Notes: generated from the letters alone by a model not told the origin. Positions 12,791 to 26,599 are shown, numbered from the stretch's first letter. The stretch: DNA of 64,000 nt from Enoplosus armatus (GCF_043641665.1 NC_092189.1:19015333-19079332), one strand, 5' to 3'. Translations and numbers: made by a program.

Positions 12791-15700
12791 ACTCATTTAA
12801 AAAAAAAGGCATCTGATCTCATAATTCATCCCCTTTAATGAATGAACTGCCCTGATAAAAACCCATGGATAAGATCAGCTGGTTTTACAGCGCAGCACGC
12901 GTAACTTGACACGAATGAATTCAACTGCTCCTCATAAATCACTACACCGTGCACCGGTCTTGTTGAATATTACAATGGAGTGCTCCGGATGCTCAGTGCT
13001 CCCACAGATTGGAAGCATACACAAGTGTGCTATTAAACATCAAGGCCTTTGCATTTAGTTGAGAGGAGAGCGACCATCTAAATATTTAACACAGGACTTT
13101 AAATTAACTACAGCAAGCAATTTGAAGAGGAAAAGCTCAGAGTGCCTACAAGCATTACTGTTTTGGGCTTTGTGCAAAACTGCTGTACAAATATTTAGTA
13201 CTGAACTGGAGAATTGTTGGAAATATAAAGTATTAGCTTGTTTCAGCGCTTCAGAGCAGTAACATAGTCTTGCTGCAAGTTTCTACGTTATGGCTTCTGT
13301 GTTTCAGATGTGTTGGAACAGATACGTTCCCATTTTACACAGGCCACGTTTTTTGTGCTTTGAGTCTATTTTCTTTTATTTAATGCTTTAATACTGTTCC
13401 TGAATGCATCATGTGTAGACACAGAGGACTGGAGCTGCTGCTGCTCACGCTACGCCTTCTGTGTGGACAGTGTCAGTTTTAAATGTTTCTGCGAGTAAAT
13501 ATGAGATAGTTGAAAGTAAAAGGTATCAGTTCATGTCAATGTGAGTGTTTTGATTCATTGCTACTGATCGATGGGTCAACAAAAAGACTTGAGATGAGAG
13601 TCCTGTTTCCTACTGACAGTCAACATTGGTTAGTTTAACCATGACCAAGATGTTTTAAAACAACACTTGCATGCTCCATACTGTGCGTACTTTAAAAGAA
13701 TTGCTCAATTGTACCTCCTTTCCATACTGGCTGCTAAAAGATCCCTTTTTTAAAGTATTTCAATGTAAATGATGGTGGATAAAAGGTAGTACGTTTTTGT
13801 TGTCATTTCTAGTTTTCAGCAGTATCTGAGCCTTCGAAAACCAGCACCAATCAAACGATGTTCTCCTGCTGAAAGCGTCAGATCAGATAACACATAGATA
13901 TTATTCTGCAGGGAAATAACGTCTCGTATTTTGTGTTTATTAGTTGAAACGATGCTGTTGGTTGCGTGTTCTTGAGGTTGACCCACACAAGGGACTACAA
14001 GACAGATCTCAGCCTCTGGAGTTATTCAAGTACAACACTGAATTGCTTGAGTAGCCCTTTAAATGTGATTCGCAGAGTTGTTGCTCTGTTTTATGTAACC
14101 TCTTAGTGGATTGTGCACACTGACAACACAGTTAAAATTATATCCAACAGTAAAATATGAAAAATAAGGGGGTAGTCAGCAACAACACAGGTGGTAAAGG
14201 TGGTCAAACCTTGTGCTCTAATCCTGATCCATGTCATGAACTGGCTCAGACTCAAAGAAGGGAGATCACACGTGTGGTTACAGTAAAAATAAAACAGATT
14301 TGTTAATAACAATAAAACAAAAAAAATTAATTGAGTGTAGCAATGAAGGAGCAGAACAAGGAAGAAACGCAATGTGCTGAGGCTCCAGGTCATGAAGCAC
14401 AGGTGATCCTCATCCGACTAATGAGCCTCCGCTCTGCCGGGTCGTTACGGGTGAGGGGAAGGAAAAAATACAGTGATCAAAAGAACAAGGAAGGAAGAAC
14501 AAATAGTAAAAATAAGCATATAAATGTGCTGAATAGACGTGAATAGACGATATCTGATTCATTTAATACTATAATTGATTTATCAGTTTTAAAAGGATGA
14601 ATAAGGTCGGTATTTTATAAATTATTCTGTGGATACTTTCACTTCAGCTGATGATGAAGGCCAAAATCTTGCCATCATTTTGCAACAGGAATCAATAGTA
14701 TCGCTTTAGGAGCAACGTCTGAAAAGCTGTGTGGTGAAAATTAAAAACAGGACTTTAAAAAATCAATCACAGTATTACTTTTATTGTGCTCAAGGTTTAA
14801 AAATGGAGCGGAAGCTGAACTGAGTCCATCTGGAAACAGTTTGAAATGCAGAGGAAGATTTTACTAATGATCTGTCGCACAGTTTGTTTTTTAAAATGAG
14901 CGTAACGATTCTTCACCCCTTCACTGTGGAGCATTCAAACCATCAAAGACAACATAAGTACAGAATGAACTGAGTTCAGCTTTCTGCTCTTTGTAATTCA
15001 AGTGCTTTTCATTCATTTTGAAAAGCACATTTGTACAGCGTGTTTCAATATCACCTCAGATTACCGTGTATGCAAATCATTTTGAGAATAAACTTTTAAT
15101 CAAAAGCTAATATTTCTTATTAAATTACTATTGCGCTTTCCACTTTCACTTTTCTGTTCTCTGAAATTGGTTTTATCTTGTTCATCTATATTTACTGGAC
15201 TATTAACCTACAATCAGCCTGCCAATTAACTTTGAACAAATGTAATTCTAAAGTGGTATTTACAACCAGTGAATCTTAACATAAATTAGCAGTTTACCAA
15301 AAGATTACACAGGAAGATTACTTCAGTTGTTTTCTCCACTACTCGTTCATTAATCGCTCAAACCTTTTGGTTCCCTTTCATTCATATATCATAAGGAACA
15401 GCGACACCAAACTTCACTACCAGTTAATTTCAATGACGATCAAGCCTGGTTCCATAAACAATTCAATCTGATTGAACTTTGGCCAACAAAATGTCTAAAG
15501 TCTCCAATACATCATTGTTTTATATAACTGAAGCGTGAATAAAAAAAGCAGCAAAATAGGTTGCTTATCAGTATCTTCCACTGACTCATATGAGCGTTTT
15601 CTGATCTGCTTCCTCCGTGGTCAATGTACTGCGGGGTTCATGGTTAAAGCCCCCACTGTATGTGTAAGATTTAAAAATAATGTGACTTTGTGACTCCAGT

Positions 15701-16619
15701 TGGTAGTGTAAAAAAACAAATTGTGCTCGCTGCCTACTCCAAGAACCTGCAGGATGGCATACAACTACTTGATACCTAAAGAGAAAAATACAAAATCACA
15801 TGTCTGGGCCAGGTTTTAATTAACCTGGAAACAGCACATTTGTTTAGGATGTAATTGTATTTAAAAGCAGGACACAAAGATTTGTAAACAAATTCTGAGC
15901 TCACCTTTTCATCTGAATCTGCTCGTCAGGTTATTACATGAAGGCCTCAGTATGCTTTAAGCAAACTAGGTCATCCGACGGGTCATCTGATGACATCTAG
16001 GGGCAAGAAAAAACACACTTCCGGACACAGTGTTGTTCTTGTTTGTATGCAGGAAAAAGACATTCTGGATGCAGATTTAGAAGCTGCTCATTCAGGTTGT
16101 AAACAAACCAACCATTCTGACAGATTAGCCAACACTTCATTTGAAAGTAAAACCGAAAGCTCTGCTGGTCCAGGTTAAGAAGAAGGTGATGACTTAATCT
16201 TTATTGTCAACTGATGTGTGTCTCTCTCTCACAGCATGTGAGCTGTCATCTCAGCCAGGCATCAGCAGCTGCAGACAAAAAATGCTATTCATAACTTGGT
16301 GAAAGTCCATGAATTTCTGAATGCTGGCACAAATAAACAGGACATTCAGATGAGTGAAACACTTATTTTGGATGCAGTACTCTTCAAGTACTCTTGATGG
16401 TAGATTGCGGCACGTATAGGCTTTATTTTTGTGAATTTCAGCGTGGCCGCATTTTGTGAAATGAGAAATGTTTTTCCAGCACAAATATGCAGGAGACAAA
16501 TAGGAGCAGGCAGCAGTTTGACACTGAAATGGCGCAGTGGAAAGTGGGAGTGGGGAGGTACAAAGGGCAGCTGGAGAGATACATTTACTTTTAACTACAG
16601 CAGCTCAGGTTAAATGTCA

Positions 16620-16865
16620 GTGTGGTGCTCTGTGGTTTGCTCTGTCACCTCGCAGCCAGCAGGTTTCATGTTCTCCCCGTGTCTGCGTGGGTTTCGTCCC
16701 ACAGTCCAAAGACATGCAGGTTAAGTGACATGGAGACTCACAAATTGCCTGTGGGTGTGAATGTGTTTGTCTGTCTCTATGTGTTTGTCTGTTGCTCCTG
16801 TGATAGACTGGTGCCTGCCGTCTCACCCAACACATGATGAAAGTGGATTAGAGAATGAATAGATA
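16620..16865 (+). repeat. short interspersed repeat with 'ttctccccgtgtctgcgtgg' core
   Basis: Contains 'catgttctccccgtgtctg', 'cccacagtccaaagacatgc', 'gtgtgaatgtgtttgtctg' and 'tgatagactggtgcctgccg' in the order seen in a very abundant vertebrate/teleost short retroposon known to me. The copy is diverged. The small open frames over it (16537-16837, both strands) are by-products. Confidence 0.7.
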
Positions 16866-17006
16866 GGTCTGAGTTTTGTGGCTCCAGGAGGAAAAGTCTG
16901 ACAAATTGCCTCAAGTGATGTCACATGCTAAGCTGTCAGTGCTCGAGCTGCATTGTGGGTAATGTAGCCATCAGGTTTTGACAAGGAAGAAGGATAAAAA
17001 AGACCA

Positions 17007-17471
17007 CGGGCCCTATTTTTACACCCGGCGCAAAGCGGTGCACGGCGCAGCCCATGGGCGTGTGGGTCTTAAAATGAGGTGTGGTGCATCGTTGTCTTGA
17101 GGCAGCAGAAAGTGATAGCGCCATTGACCGTCAAAAACCTGGTCTAAAGTCTGGCGCGGTATTTTCCTGCTAATTAAAGGACGCATTATCCAGATATTCG
17201 GATGCGCCTACATAGGCAGGTTCACAATGCACATACACTCTAAATATCCGCAGGAGCACCTGGTGTTTAAAGAGAATGGGAGATGACAGTCTGATTGGTT
17301 TAATACATGTTATGCCAATAACACACCTATGAATAATCAAGAGACTAAATACGACCCCTTTGCGCCTTGCGCTGTACATTGTGCCCAGATTATGTGCCGT
17401 TTAGCTAGCAAAGGGGAGTAGGACACGCCCACTTGCACCACGTGCATTGGATCGTTTAAATAAGGCCCTAA
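17007..17471. mobile_element. MITE with GGGCCCTAT-type termini (hAT-like?)
   Basis: A GC-rich island in AT-rich surroundings. The left end GGGCCCTATTTTTACACC and the right end TTTAAATAAGGCCCTA are imperfect inverted repeats. Internal phrases such as 'aatgggagatgacagtctga' and 'tgtgccgtttagctagcaaa' fit a non-autonomous DNA transposon family widespread in teleosts, as I recall it. The hAT assignment is from memory. There is no transposase and no clear target duplication. Confidence 0.65.
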
Positions 17472-17552
17472 ATCTCTTGTTCTGCTGCATCGATTTTGAT
17501 CCTTGTTTTTTAGACTGTCCATTCTGAGTCAGGCATGAGTGCAATGCTAATT

Positions 17553-18127
17553 CAGTATACTCTTTGAAGTACATTTTGGAGGTACTTGTACTGGACTTTG
17601 ATTGTTTCCATTTCTCCTCTACATTTCAGAGGGAAATTATACTTTTTACTCCTCTGCAGTACATTTATCTGACAGCTACAGTTACTAATTATTTTCAGAT
17701 TAAGATCTTACATAAAAAGACATATAATAAACTGAAAAATAAATACAATTTACATACATTTTAAACGATTAAATCAGTGGTTGAGTTGTCAGCAGTTTCC
17801 TAAAGAGGTAAGATCATCCAATAATTAACAAAAAGTCCAACAAATTAATACAGATGTGTGCAGCAGAACTTTTTCTTCATTTAATATCTATTAATTATCT
17901 CACGACCACTCAGATTTATCTAAAACTAGCTCCACCTCGACCTGCTGCAACGGTAAAATACGACTTAAACATTAATGTATCAGTATCAACGATCAAATCA
18001 TGTAATATTTAATAACAATAATAATATATATAACACAGGGGACATTTTTACTTTTGATACTTAATGTACATTTTACTGATAATACTGTGTACTTTTACTT
18101 GGGTAATAATACTTCTTCTCACCAGTG
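17553..18127. mobile_element. non-autonomous inverted-repeat element, copy 2
   Basis: Same family as 4149-4865. Shared segments include 'ctcagatttatct', 'acaggggacattttta' and 'acttttgatactt', and the right end 'acttcttctcaccagtg' is a mutated version of the other copy's terminus. The left terminus is missing or too diverged to see. No coding capacity. Confidence 0.6.
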
Positions 18128-19481
18128 AGAGACTTAAAGCTCTGTTTCTCTGTGTATTAGTTGCACAAGACAATTTCCAATTATAATAATTGGCAATTAA
18201 AGGGATGTTGATTCAGAATTGTTTGGGCACAAGCCAAGCATTTCAGCCAACTTCAAAAAGCACTTAACAGCATATTATAGTTCTTTAGTTCTACGGCAAA
18301 TCCTGTGCTGCAATACTGACCATGCAAAGACAATTCAAGGAGGCAGAGACTCAAGACAATGAAGGGCACCTTCACCTCTTAAAAGCTTTAAGTTAAGAAT
18401 GAAAGTTTTACCTGGTGTCCTGTTGTTTTATTTTTATACTACCCGAGAGATGACAGATAAAAAATTAACCTATTTTAAGAGGGCTCTTGGTGAGAGGCAG
18501 ACAGGAGTGTAAGTATCGCTGAGGCAGTTTGTTTACGTGAGGCTTTGTTTTCAATTTTCACCAAAACAGCCCGATTTACTTTCACAAAATATTTCTGTGC
18601 CCACACATCCAAGAGTTACTGTTTTTCTTGCTGCAAGAATAAACTGATCACTGCAGTAAGCAACGTCTCCTGTAAAGTTCACTGTTGCAGAAAATGCTCC
18701 TGCTGATAGAAAGTGAAGAGAAAAATGAAAAAGCACCAATGAGCTGCTGATTATGCACCAGACACTCACGGAGTAAAAAGAACAATAGACAGTTAAACTG
18801 CTGTGCACAGTGCTTGTGCTGCAGATAAAAAAGTATGTTGAATTTAGATTTTTTATTATTTTTATTTTAATAATCAAGGTTAAAAATAATGAGTAACTGC
18901 ACTATGATATTCTAGTAGTTTAATACTCATTATGCTATCAGTCTCAACATAATACTGATAGTTCATCTGTGTGTGCACAACAAACATTGTAAAAACAAGA
19001 AACTATCTTGTCTTGTGTATGTTTTGTACTTTGCACTTGAGTCCAAAATGTGTAAATGACATCTCTGAAAAGCCTCGCAACACAGTCAAACGCTCCCTGA
19101 AGGGTTTTTAATCTATTCCATGAAAGAAAAACAACAGTTTGAGCCCAAACTACCCAAAACTTCATCAGGTGTAAAATCACCAAGGATCAAATTCAGGTGT
19201 GTATCGTTGAAGTGATTTGTCACATCACCGGTCGCAGGTTCGTGAATCTGCAGCAAGACAACTTATAGTCAAATGACAAAAAGTAGATTCCTGTTGCTAT
19301 TTTGTTCTCTGGGTATAAAAATGGTAAAATATATCCACTGTGGAATCCATTTGAGTAATATCTCTTTTGATGACACAAATTATTATATGTGTCTTTATAT
19401 AATAATCATATTCTCCTGATTGCTCTATATCCCTGTCATTATTTGCAGAACACCATATTGAGTTTGTGATACTGCAGTTGA
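18128..19481. other. non-coding stretch, no gene recognised
   Basis: Only short reading frames without domains, such as 18551-18877 on the minus strand. No repeat or RNA gene was recognised. Confidence 0.5.
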
Positions 19482-19847
19482 CATTGACTACGTTTACATG
19501 CACACTAATTTTCCACTATTATTCAGAATATGAATTCTGAATTTGATACGGGTCATGTCAACAGCATATTGATATATTGAATTAGGCCTTGTTCCGAATG
19601 TAGCATTTTCCAATTAAGACGTAGGATATGCAGATCTTCGGAAAATGCGTCTCACTCAGGGTTTTTATGGCAGTTTGCGACACACGGCCTCTTGTCTGTT
19701 TGCGGTCAGCTCTGTGCATTGTAAACAAACTAACTAGCAAACAGTCTGCCAGGCTGCGGTAGAGATGCACACATTTTTGGTTTTGGTTGGCTTTTTCAGA
19801 ATGAGGGCAAAAACTGGAATATTTTGTGCACGTAAACGCAGTCAATG
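19482..19847. mobile_element. 366-bp MITE with about 20-bp terminal inverted repeats
   Basis: The left terminus CATTGACTACGTTTACATGC and the reverse complement of the right terminus, CATTGACTGCGTTTACGTGC, differ at two positions. The interior ('ccactattattcagaatatg', 'ggaatattttgtgcacgtaa') matches a teleost non-autonomous DNA transposon family I recall. There is no transposase. The 106-residue minus-strand frame at 19582-19902 lies over this element and is not a gene. Confidence 0.8.
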
Positions 19848-22599
19848 ATCCAGAGGTCGCATTTGTGCAATAAATTACTGTTTGTTTGTTGCTCACAACC
19901 AAGCAATCAATTTCCCTGGAAAATAAAACTCATTAGTATCTGACTGACTCAGAAAATAAGTCTATGTATGGTGTTGACCAGATGTGACATACATCAGCAG
20001 TTTGACAGCAGTTCCACATCAGGTGGGTATTAATCAAATTTTGATGACATATTAAGTGGATATTCAAATTCTGTGACGTGGTTTAAACTTGTTTTTGTAC
20101 CAAAAATACATGCAAGTCAATGAAACCAATGAATTTTGGGTGGATTGTCACTCCTTTTTGCATTTGACTTGTGGGATCTTTGTCTCTGCCAGGATGATTC
20201 AGTTTACTCCTCCATGTCAGGCAAGCGAAATTAATCAAAGAGAAGTTTACATGAAAGAGTTATAACTGTATAATTTATATGGAATAATCTGACCTTCAGG
20301 ACATGATGGAAAGGGTTCGACACACATCATGTACCAACAGAAAAAAAAATGCACGAGGACGTGGCACTCGTCTTCACTTTTGCTTTGCTTTCTCCTCCTC
20401 TACCAGCGTGACAAATCCATCGCTGAAAAGAGGTGATGTCGTCAGAGACCTTGAAAACTAAGCAACAGCCCTGGCGGTATGACAAGCTGTGAGGCAGGCT
20501 GTGTCGCTTGGTTTCAGCTCACAATGCAGTAACAACTGGCTCTGACGCACTAACAAATGAAGACGGATTGCGTATGATGACACAAGTCGACTTGAATTCG
20601 CTCTTTTGCCAAAAGGAGAAAGAGCTGAGGGAGAGAGAGATGCATCGTGAGCGTTGGAAGTTAATTCTCTAACAAAGCCCAGAGGTGTGGCTTTGATCTT
20701 CTCTTGCCGGGAGTTGTGACATTGCTCGTACCAGCATATACGAACTCAGGTGGCCAGGCATTCACACAATAGCACGGGAAAATAACTTCATCTCACAGAC
20801 TAAATAAGGAGCTCTAGAAGTCCCTCTAGAATCTGGAAAAGGAAGAGGATGAAACAACCGTATAAAACTGTATTATTCTTCCCTGATGTTGTATTCATTT
20901 TACATGGTAAAAGAGCAGTGTGCTGCTGACTGAGACCTGCGTGCATTGTAAATCTCTTATCTCTCCGCAGCACAGGTGGGGTCAGCTCGTTTTCAGTGCA
21001 ATCAATTCAAAATGTCAGCAGAAATTCTGGTTTATTTTCCACCGTTGGAACATTCAGCCTCATTTACTTGTCAGCAGGCTGGATATATGTTGAGCAGGGA
21101 TTCCTGTCGCCCTGCAAACTACACAACCACTCCTTCCTGCTGAGCACGTTTTTGTCAACAAGCCTGATTCCTGATCTATATTGGCCTTGCTGCACGTTTC
21201 ACAAGACCTAGCTCTCAGCAGTACAAAGAAACCACCGCCATTTTTACATTTTCCATCATTTTAACTCTTAATGTAATCTCCCTATTCTGTATGCACCTCG
21301 TGTCCTTCTGGTCAAAAATGACCTGCCCTATCCTTCCCAAGATGACAAATCCTCTACATTGAATTTTAAATACAAAATCTATTTTGCATGAAGACACAGT
21401 CTGTCACTCATCAGCAACCTCTGCGAATGAATGTGTGTTTTTCTAGCAGCCTATACACACCTCATTTTCACACCAAACACACTTTTTTGTTTGCCTGTTT
21501 TATTCTGTTGTTTGCTCAAGACTCCTCTGAGCCGCTTCCTTTGGCAATCTCTGTCTCTCTCTGTGTTCAGGAGGGAGAATGAGAAAAACAGTGGCTCTCC
21601 AGCTGATGCTTCCTGTATGTGAGTGCACATTAAATAGCCTCAGGTTATCATCTATGCTCCATAGTCACTATAGATTCAACAACTGCTGGATCACTAAAAC
21701 TCAGAATCTGTGTACCATGATGATGGTTTTAGAAAAGTCAGTCTCAGACATGGTCTTTCTTTTGACTCGATTGAAGATATTTTAAAGTCAGTTTCTTTGT
21801 CAGACTCGTTCACTCTGATCAATTCCAAATGCTGCAGAAAACAATCAATTTGATTGTCTATCACTGTAAATGAAAAGCAGACAAATGTGTTTTTGAACTT
21901 TGCAGCAGCACTAATGTAATGCAAACTTTTTGAAGTTCAAGTGACTCACTCATTCATGTTCTACATCACTTTTTGTACCACTCTCGTCCTTTCTAGGAGC
22001 GCTGCACGGTTCTGTGTGGGGCTTCGAGTGGTTGAGGTCAGGGTTTGATGGAGAAAATTGAATGCAAACAGAAAGCTGTTGACAGTTTGAGGTGCTTGAG
22101 GTGAGGACATCGAGGGCACTGACAGCGATCATTGCCAGGTGATGTTGGGCAGGAGGAGGGCTGAAGAGTTGGCACCTGTTTCACAAAAGCTATTTGAAAG
22201 CACTGTTTAAACGGAAATGGTGGCAGCATCACGTTTCGGAATTATTATCACTCACAAATTGCTGATTAATTTGTGAGTCCTACAGGGCTCTTGCATACTC
22301 ATTCATTAGTCACAAGTGTAGCATTTGTTTGATTAGTGAAAAGTGTCAAAATTAAATAAAAGAGAGGGAATGTTGCAAATTTGGTGAAACTGGTCCCTGA
22401 ATAGCAGGAGTAATTTGGGCCACAGGTAGAACAGGGACATCATGGAGAGAGTGGAAATCTCATGAAGTGGGTGATTCAACCTGCAATTTCCTCTCTACTA
22501 ATCAAAACTCACGGCAGTTGCATGATCATGCGAGAGCCCCTCTAAGACGCAGAAATGTATCTGCAATTTGTGAGCGACAGTCATCTGTGAAACATGAAA
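19848..22599. other. non-coding stretch, no gene recognised
   Basis: No reading frame with domain similarity and no recognisable interspersed repeat or RNA gene. Confidence 0.5.
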
Positions 22600-23325
22600 A
22601 CATGCACAAGCAGCGCTCGCAAATTGCTTTTGTGAAATGATCCCCAGGTTGGCAGTAGAGACCTGTCCATTACAACTGACGGCAGTGATGTCAACTCGGG
22701 CAGCGAGGAACCTGGGTGTGACCTTCGGCGACGAGCTGCAGATCTCACCAAACACATCTGGAGGATTTGCACCTTCCTCACTGCTTATCACCACCTGTGT
22801 GGACTACTGCACCTCCCTCTTTGCTGGAGCCCCTGTGTCTGCCACCAGATCTCTGCAGCTAGTCCAGATTGCTCCTGCCTGTCTGATGTTCAACCTCCCC
22901 AAGTTCTCCCATGCTAAGTCTCCTCTCTGTTCACTACACTAGCTTCCTGTTGCAGTTCAAGACTCTGGTGCTGGCCTACAGGGCACTGAAGGGAACTGCT
23001 CCTTCCTACAGTGCATCCAACCTCACACTCCAGCTCAACCCTTGTGCTGCTATGCCTCAGGATGACGGCCCACCCGCCACTCAGAGGACCCTTTGGTTGC
23101 TCATCTCTGTTCTGGCCCCACACTGGATGAATGAACTCCCCATTGAAGTCAGAACAGCGGAGTCACTGCCCATCTACCGCTGCAGGCTGAAAATCCACCT
23201 TTTCAGAAACAACACCTACACATCAGGCTAGCACTTCTTCTTAAAAACTGTGAGTCAAAATCTCGCTCTAGTTCCTGTCTTTGTAAGTTGCTTTGGACAA
23301 AAGCATCCCCTAAACTAATGATCAA
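22600..23325 (+). mobile_element. decayed L2/CR1-type LINE 3' fragment
   Basis: Conceptual translation gives pieces of the reverse-transcriptase C-terminal region of a Jockey-group LINE in the expected order: 'RNLGVTFGDEL', 'DYCTSLFAGAPVSATRSLQL', 'FNLPKFSHAKSPL', 'QFKTLVLAYRALKGTAPSY', 'VLAPHWMNELPIEVRTAESL' and 'RRLKTHLF'-like 'RCRLKIHLFRN'. The frame changes near 22920, and a segment between 'GDEL' and 'DYC' is deleted. The 3' end 'TTGTAAGTTGCTTTGGACAA' plus 'aaagca..ccctaaa' matches the conserved tail of fish L2-like LINEs. The 5' part, including the catalytic YADD region and the endonuclease, is absent, so this is a dead 5'-truncated copy. Confidence 0.85.
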
Positions 23326-26300
23326 CGGCAAGGTGAAGTGAGGACTCCTTAACTTCTCCTTATAGCTAAAGATATATGTTAATGAAAGAGACCGATCTTG
23401 AATGCTGCTGGGGCAGTGATCATGGTCTACATAGAATCCACTATGGAAGCAAAGTTACAAAGCAGTGATCTAAAATAACCCAAGGCATCTATTGAAAGTT
23501 AGGGATGAGAAAAATGCTCAAGGGAAGGGAAACCAGAATCCACCAGATCTAGTCCAGATCAGATATAGTGTGTGGGAAGGGGACAGAGGGCAAAGAGAAG
23601 GTGTTGATGACTTATGTTCAGTAGGCAGAGTTACTTTGAAGATACCAGAATGTTGTTGTGACGTCTTGGAGGTCTGTTTGGTTTAACTGGGTGCTTTGCT
23701 GCAGATTGTTGGTGGATTCTTCAAGGTCTGAGACCGTCTAATGATCTAGCTAGCATGGCACAGTGCTGAAATGAAGTGTGGAGATCTGGCTATGTGAGCC
23801 TAAACAAAAACAAAAGTTTGACAATACCTGCTGAGGGAAGTAGCACAGAAGGGAGTCGGAACTTGAATGGACAGTGTAAGTGACAGAGAACGAGAAAAAG
23901 GGTTTAAGAAGGGGGGTAGATACGGAAGGACAGAGTGGTTCAGACTGAGGTGTTCAAGGTTATTATGACTACTCGAGTTATTTTGCAACCTATTTATTTA
24001 CCCCAAACACCCAATGTTACTTCATGTATAGATGTTAGCTATAGCTAGCTAGCTGTGGAGGGTATCAGTCATGAATTGGCCTCCTAAGGCCTTCGGATGA
24101 CCAAAAACGTTTGACTTAAGTTGCAACACTTTAAACTCACATTGCATCTAATCCTGTCTTGTCCATATTGACATTTTATGCAGTCATGCCACCTCTAGAA
24201 TACAATTCACGTTCAGTCTAAACAGACCCTTAATCTACCAGCAACACAGGCCTCATATTCTTATTTTAAACTTCGCTTATTCCTCCCCATGAGGTTTGCT
24301 TATACGATTGTTCCAAACTGGGCAAACTTGTCGTAAATTGCTAGTTAGAACCGGATGAATGTCACCTGTTCATAAAAGTTTCACCCAAGAGTAAAGAAGA
24401 AGACAAAGACAGTGCAAAGTTTGAAGACCTGCTGTAAGAAAAAACAGAAAAAATGCAGCAGTGTCAGTAATCGTACACTTACCAACAATGTGTCATTAGA
24501 GCACGTACTGTGGCAGAAAATGAAGAGAGAAGACGAGACAATCAACAATACTGACCTGTAAGCACTGATTGTTAACAATGTGATTACATTAATTAATTCA
24601 TTATCTATATCAACATTTTCATTATCTTTATCTGACACATATGACTTTGTCCTTTGTGAATTTAGTGATTAATTTCAGATGAATTAACTGTAACAAGAGC
24701 TACTTCGTGGCCTGTACATTGATAGGCCACCTTTTTGTGGGTCACGACTAATTTCCTTGGTTTTCTTTTAGGTTTTTACCCTCATTTCAATTTACTCGGT
24801 CTGGTGTTCCAGAGACTTCAGAGTATCAGCTTACGTGATATCATGAAACATGAACATGGACTTTTTAAGGCCACTTTTTAATTACCTTGGTTCCACGGAG
24901 AGTGTCTGGCTGAACCCATGTTCTAATTAAATCATTGTGCAGGTATTCAAAGCATGATATGCCTCTCAGCTGGAGCAACTGCACTATAAGAACTAAAGCA
25001 AGACCAATTATCTATACTGTACCTTCCTCTGAAAACCTCAGTAGGTAAATGTTTATGTGACATTTAAGCATTTATGAGGATGAATGTGAGAAAGTGTTTC
25101 TTAAGGGCTGAACCTCAACAGAGTTCATATCACACTTGGATTCAGGATGTGAGAAAGACGCCTGCCCACACCTCTAAATAGGATCCTATCTGCTCTGCTT
25201 CAGCCATGTATTCATATTGTTTAATAAATCATCAAAATATACTGCTGGTAATAAAATGCTACTTGGGGACGATGGTGCCACAAAATAAGCAGAGTAAATA
25301 ATTATTTTATTTCACTGAGAAGAAATATTGCATTCACTTCTGGAGGGGAGGAATGTAAAATTTTCCATCCCTTTGCTCCAATTTATGGGTCCATTCGTCA
25401 TTAAACAATTACATAGGCAAAGAATTAAATTTCCCTCCTCTCATTTCTTCTTTCATGACCGTGTTTCCCAGAAAGGGCAAAACCATAATTACAGAATGCA
25501 GCAACACGCTAACAAAGAAATATCGACTGTTGGCTTACAGGAGACCATTCGGTGTGAATTGTGAAGGCGTTTTTGCTGCTAATAATGTTTTCCCCTCCAT
25601 TATCCAGGAAGACGTTTTTCAGAGCTGCCTTGCAGTGTGAGAGAGGTTTATATTGAAAAAGGAGGGAATAACTCTTTTTCAATCCCATAAATCTACCTTT
25701 GTTTTGTGAGCAAAGACAAAAGAAGCTGTCTTAACTTGCAGATCAACAATGACGCGATGTGCAGGAGGCAGTGTGTGTGGATGCCTTTTAACATGTGCCA
25801 AAGGATTGGAGCATTGTGTGTTGTCTCTCACCAGACGCAAGCGGTTTATTTTATGTTAGTGAATGTTTGAATGTGTGTAAAAGACGCATAGCAGCACATG
25901 CATGTCTTCCTCTTTTGCAGCCAGCCACAATTTCTGGACGTCGGCTTGGAACTGGAGTCGGCTCACATGGGAGCTCATTTGGCAGATCAGCCTGTCACCG
26001 GGGAGCGTATGAAAGCTAAACCTAATGAAAGCACACACAGCCAAAACCTGCCGGCTAACATCTGCCCCAGACTTCAGCTACAACCAGCTCCTCTCTCTCG
26101 TCAAAGCAAAACCACACAACTCCCGTTTGCTCAAGCTTCCTTTTCCTCACTCGAAATGCAGGTCTATCTGATCTTTTATGTGTTGCAGGGGCTCCGTCGC
26201 CCGTGGGGCTTGGAAATCTATCAAAAACGTGGCGTGTAGTTTCAAAACTACAGGGATCTCAGTGAGCAAGTGTGGACTTTTTTTTTCCATTCCTGGGAGT

Positions 26301-26599
26301 TGTTTTGCAGATGTGTATTTACACAGACTAGCTGACAATCTTTTTTTTATGAGACAGCTTATTCATTCATTCATTCACAGCCAATCTGCCATTTTCATGT
26401 GATCTTGTGGTGGGTGTGTGTAGGGGTGCACTTTGTTTTGTATCCTTACAGCATCTTAAAGGATTCTTTTGAGGTACTGAAGGAAGCTTTTCAGACTTCT
26501 ACTATTACTACCACTACTGCTGCTGTTGTGTGTCTGCTGGCGGTGGGGCTGTAGGGGTAGTGATGTCTTTTGTTCACTCGATCCGTTCACAGCTTTAGT
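23326..26599. other. non-coding stretch, possibly with a conserved block at 25.33-25.64 kb
   Basis: No gene, RNA or clear transposon. 25330-25640 is repeat-free with low homopolymer content and is noted in the findings as a candidate conserved non-coding block. Confidence 0.45.

Larger units (their letters stand above)
8769..16619. other. non-coding flank, no gene recognised
   Basis: No reading frame with a recognisable domain, and no tRNA or rRNA. It contains a 17-base C run (12480-12496), a 20-base G run (12771-12790) and a GC-richer patch around 11530-11820 that might be an unrecognised repeat. The 105-residue frame at 9728-10045 shows no family features. Confidence 0.5.

Noticed and set aside
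19582..19902. 106-residue minus-strand frame
   Set aside because: It lies mostly within a non-autonomous inverted-repeat element.
22637..23231. Two overlapping plus-strand frames as a possible gene
   Set aside because: They are frame-shifted, internally deleted pieces of a LINE reverse transcriptase, not a host gene.
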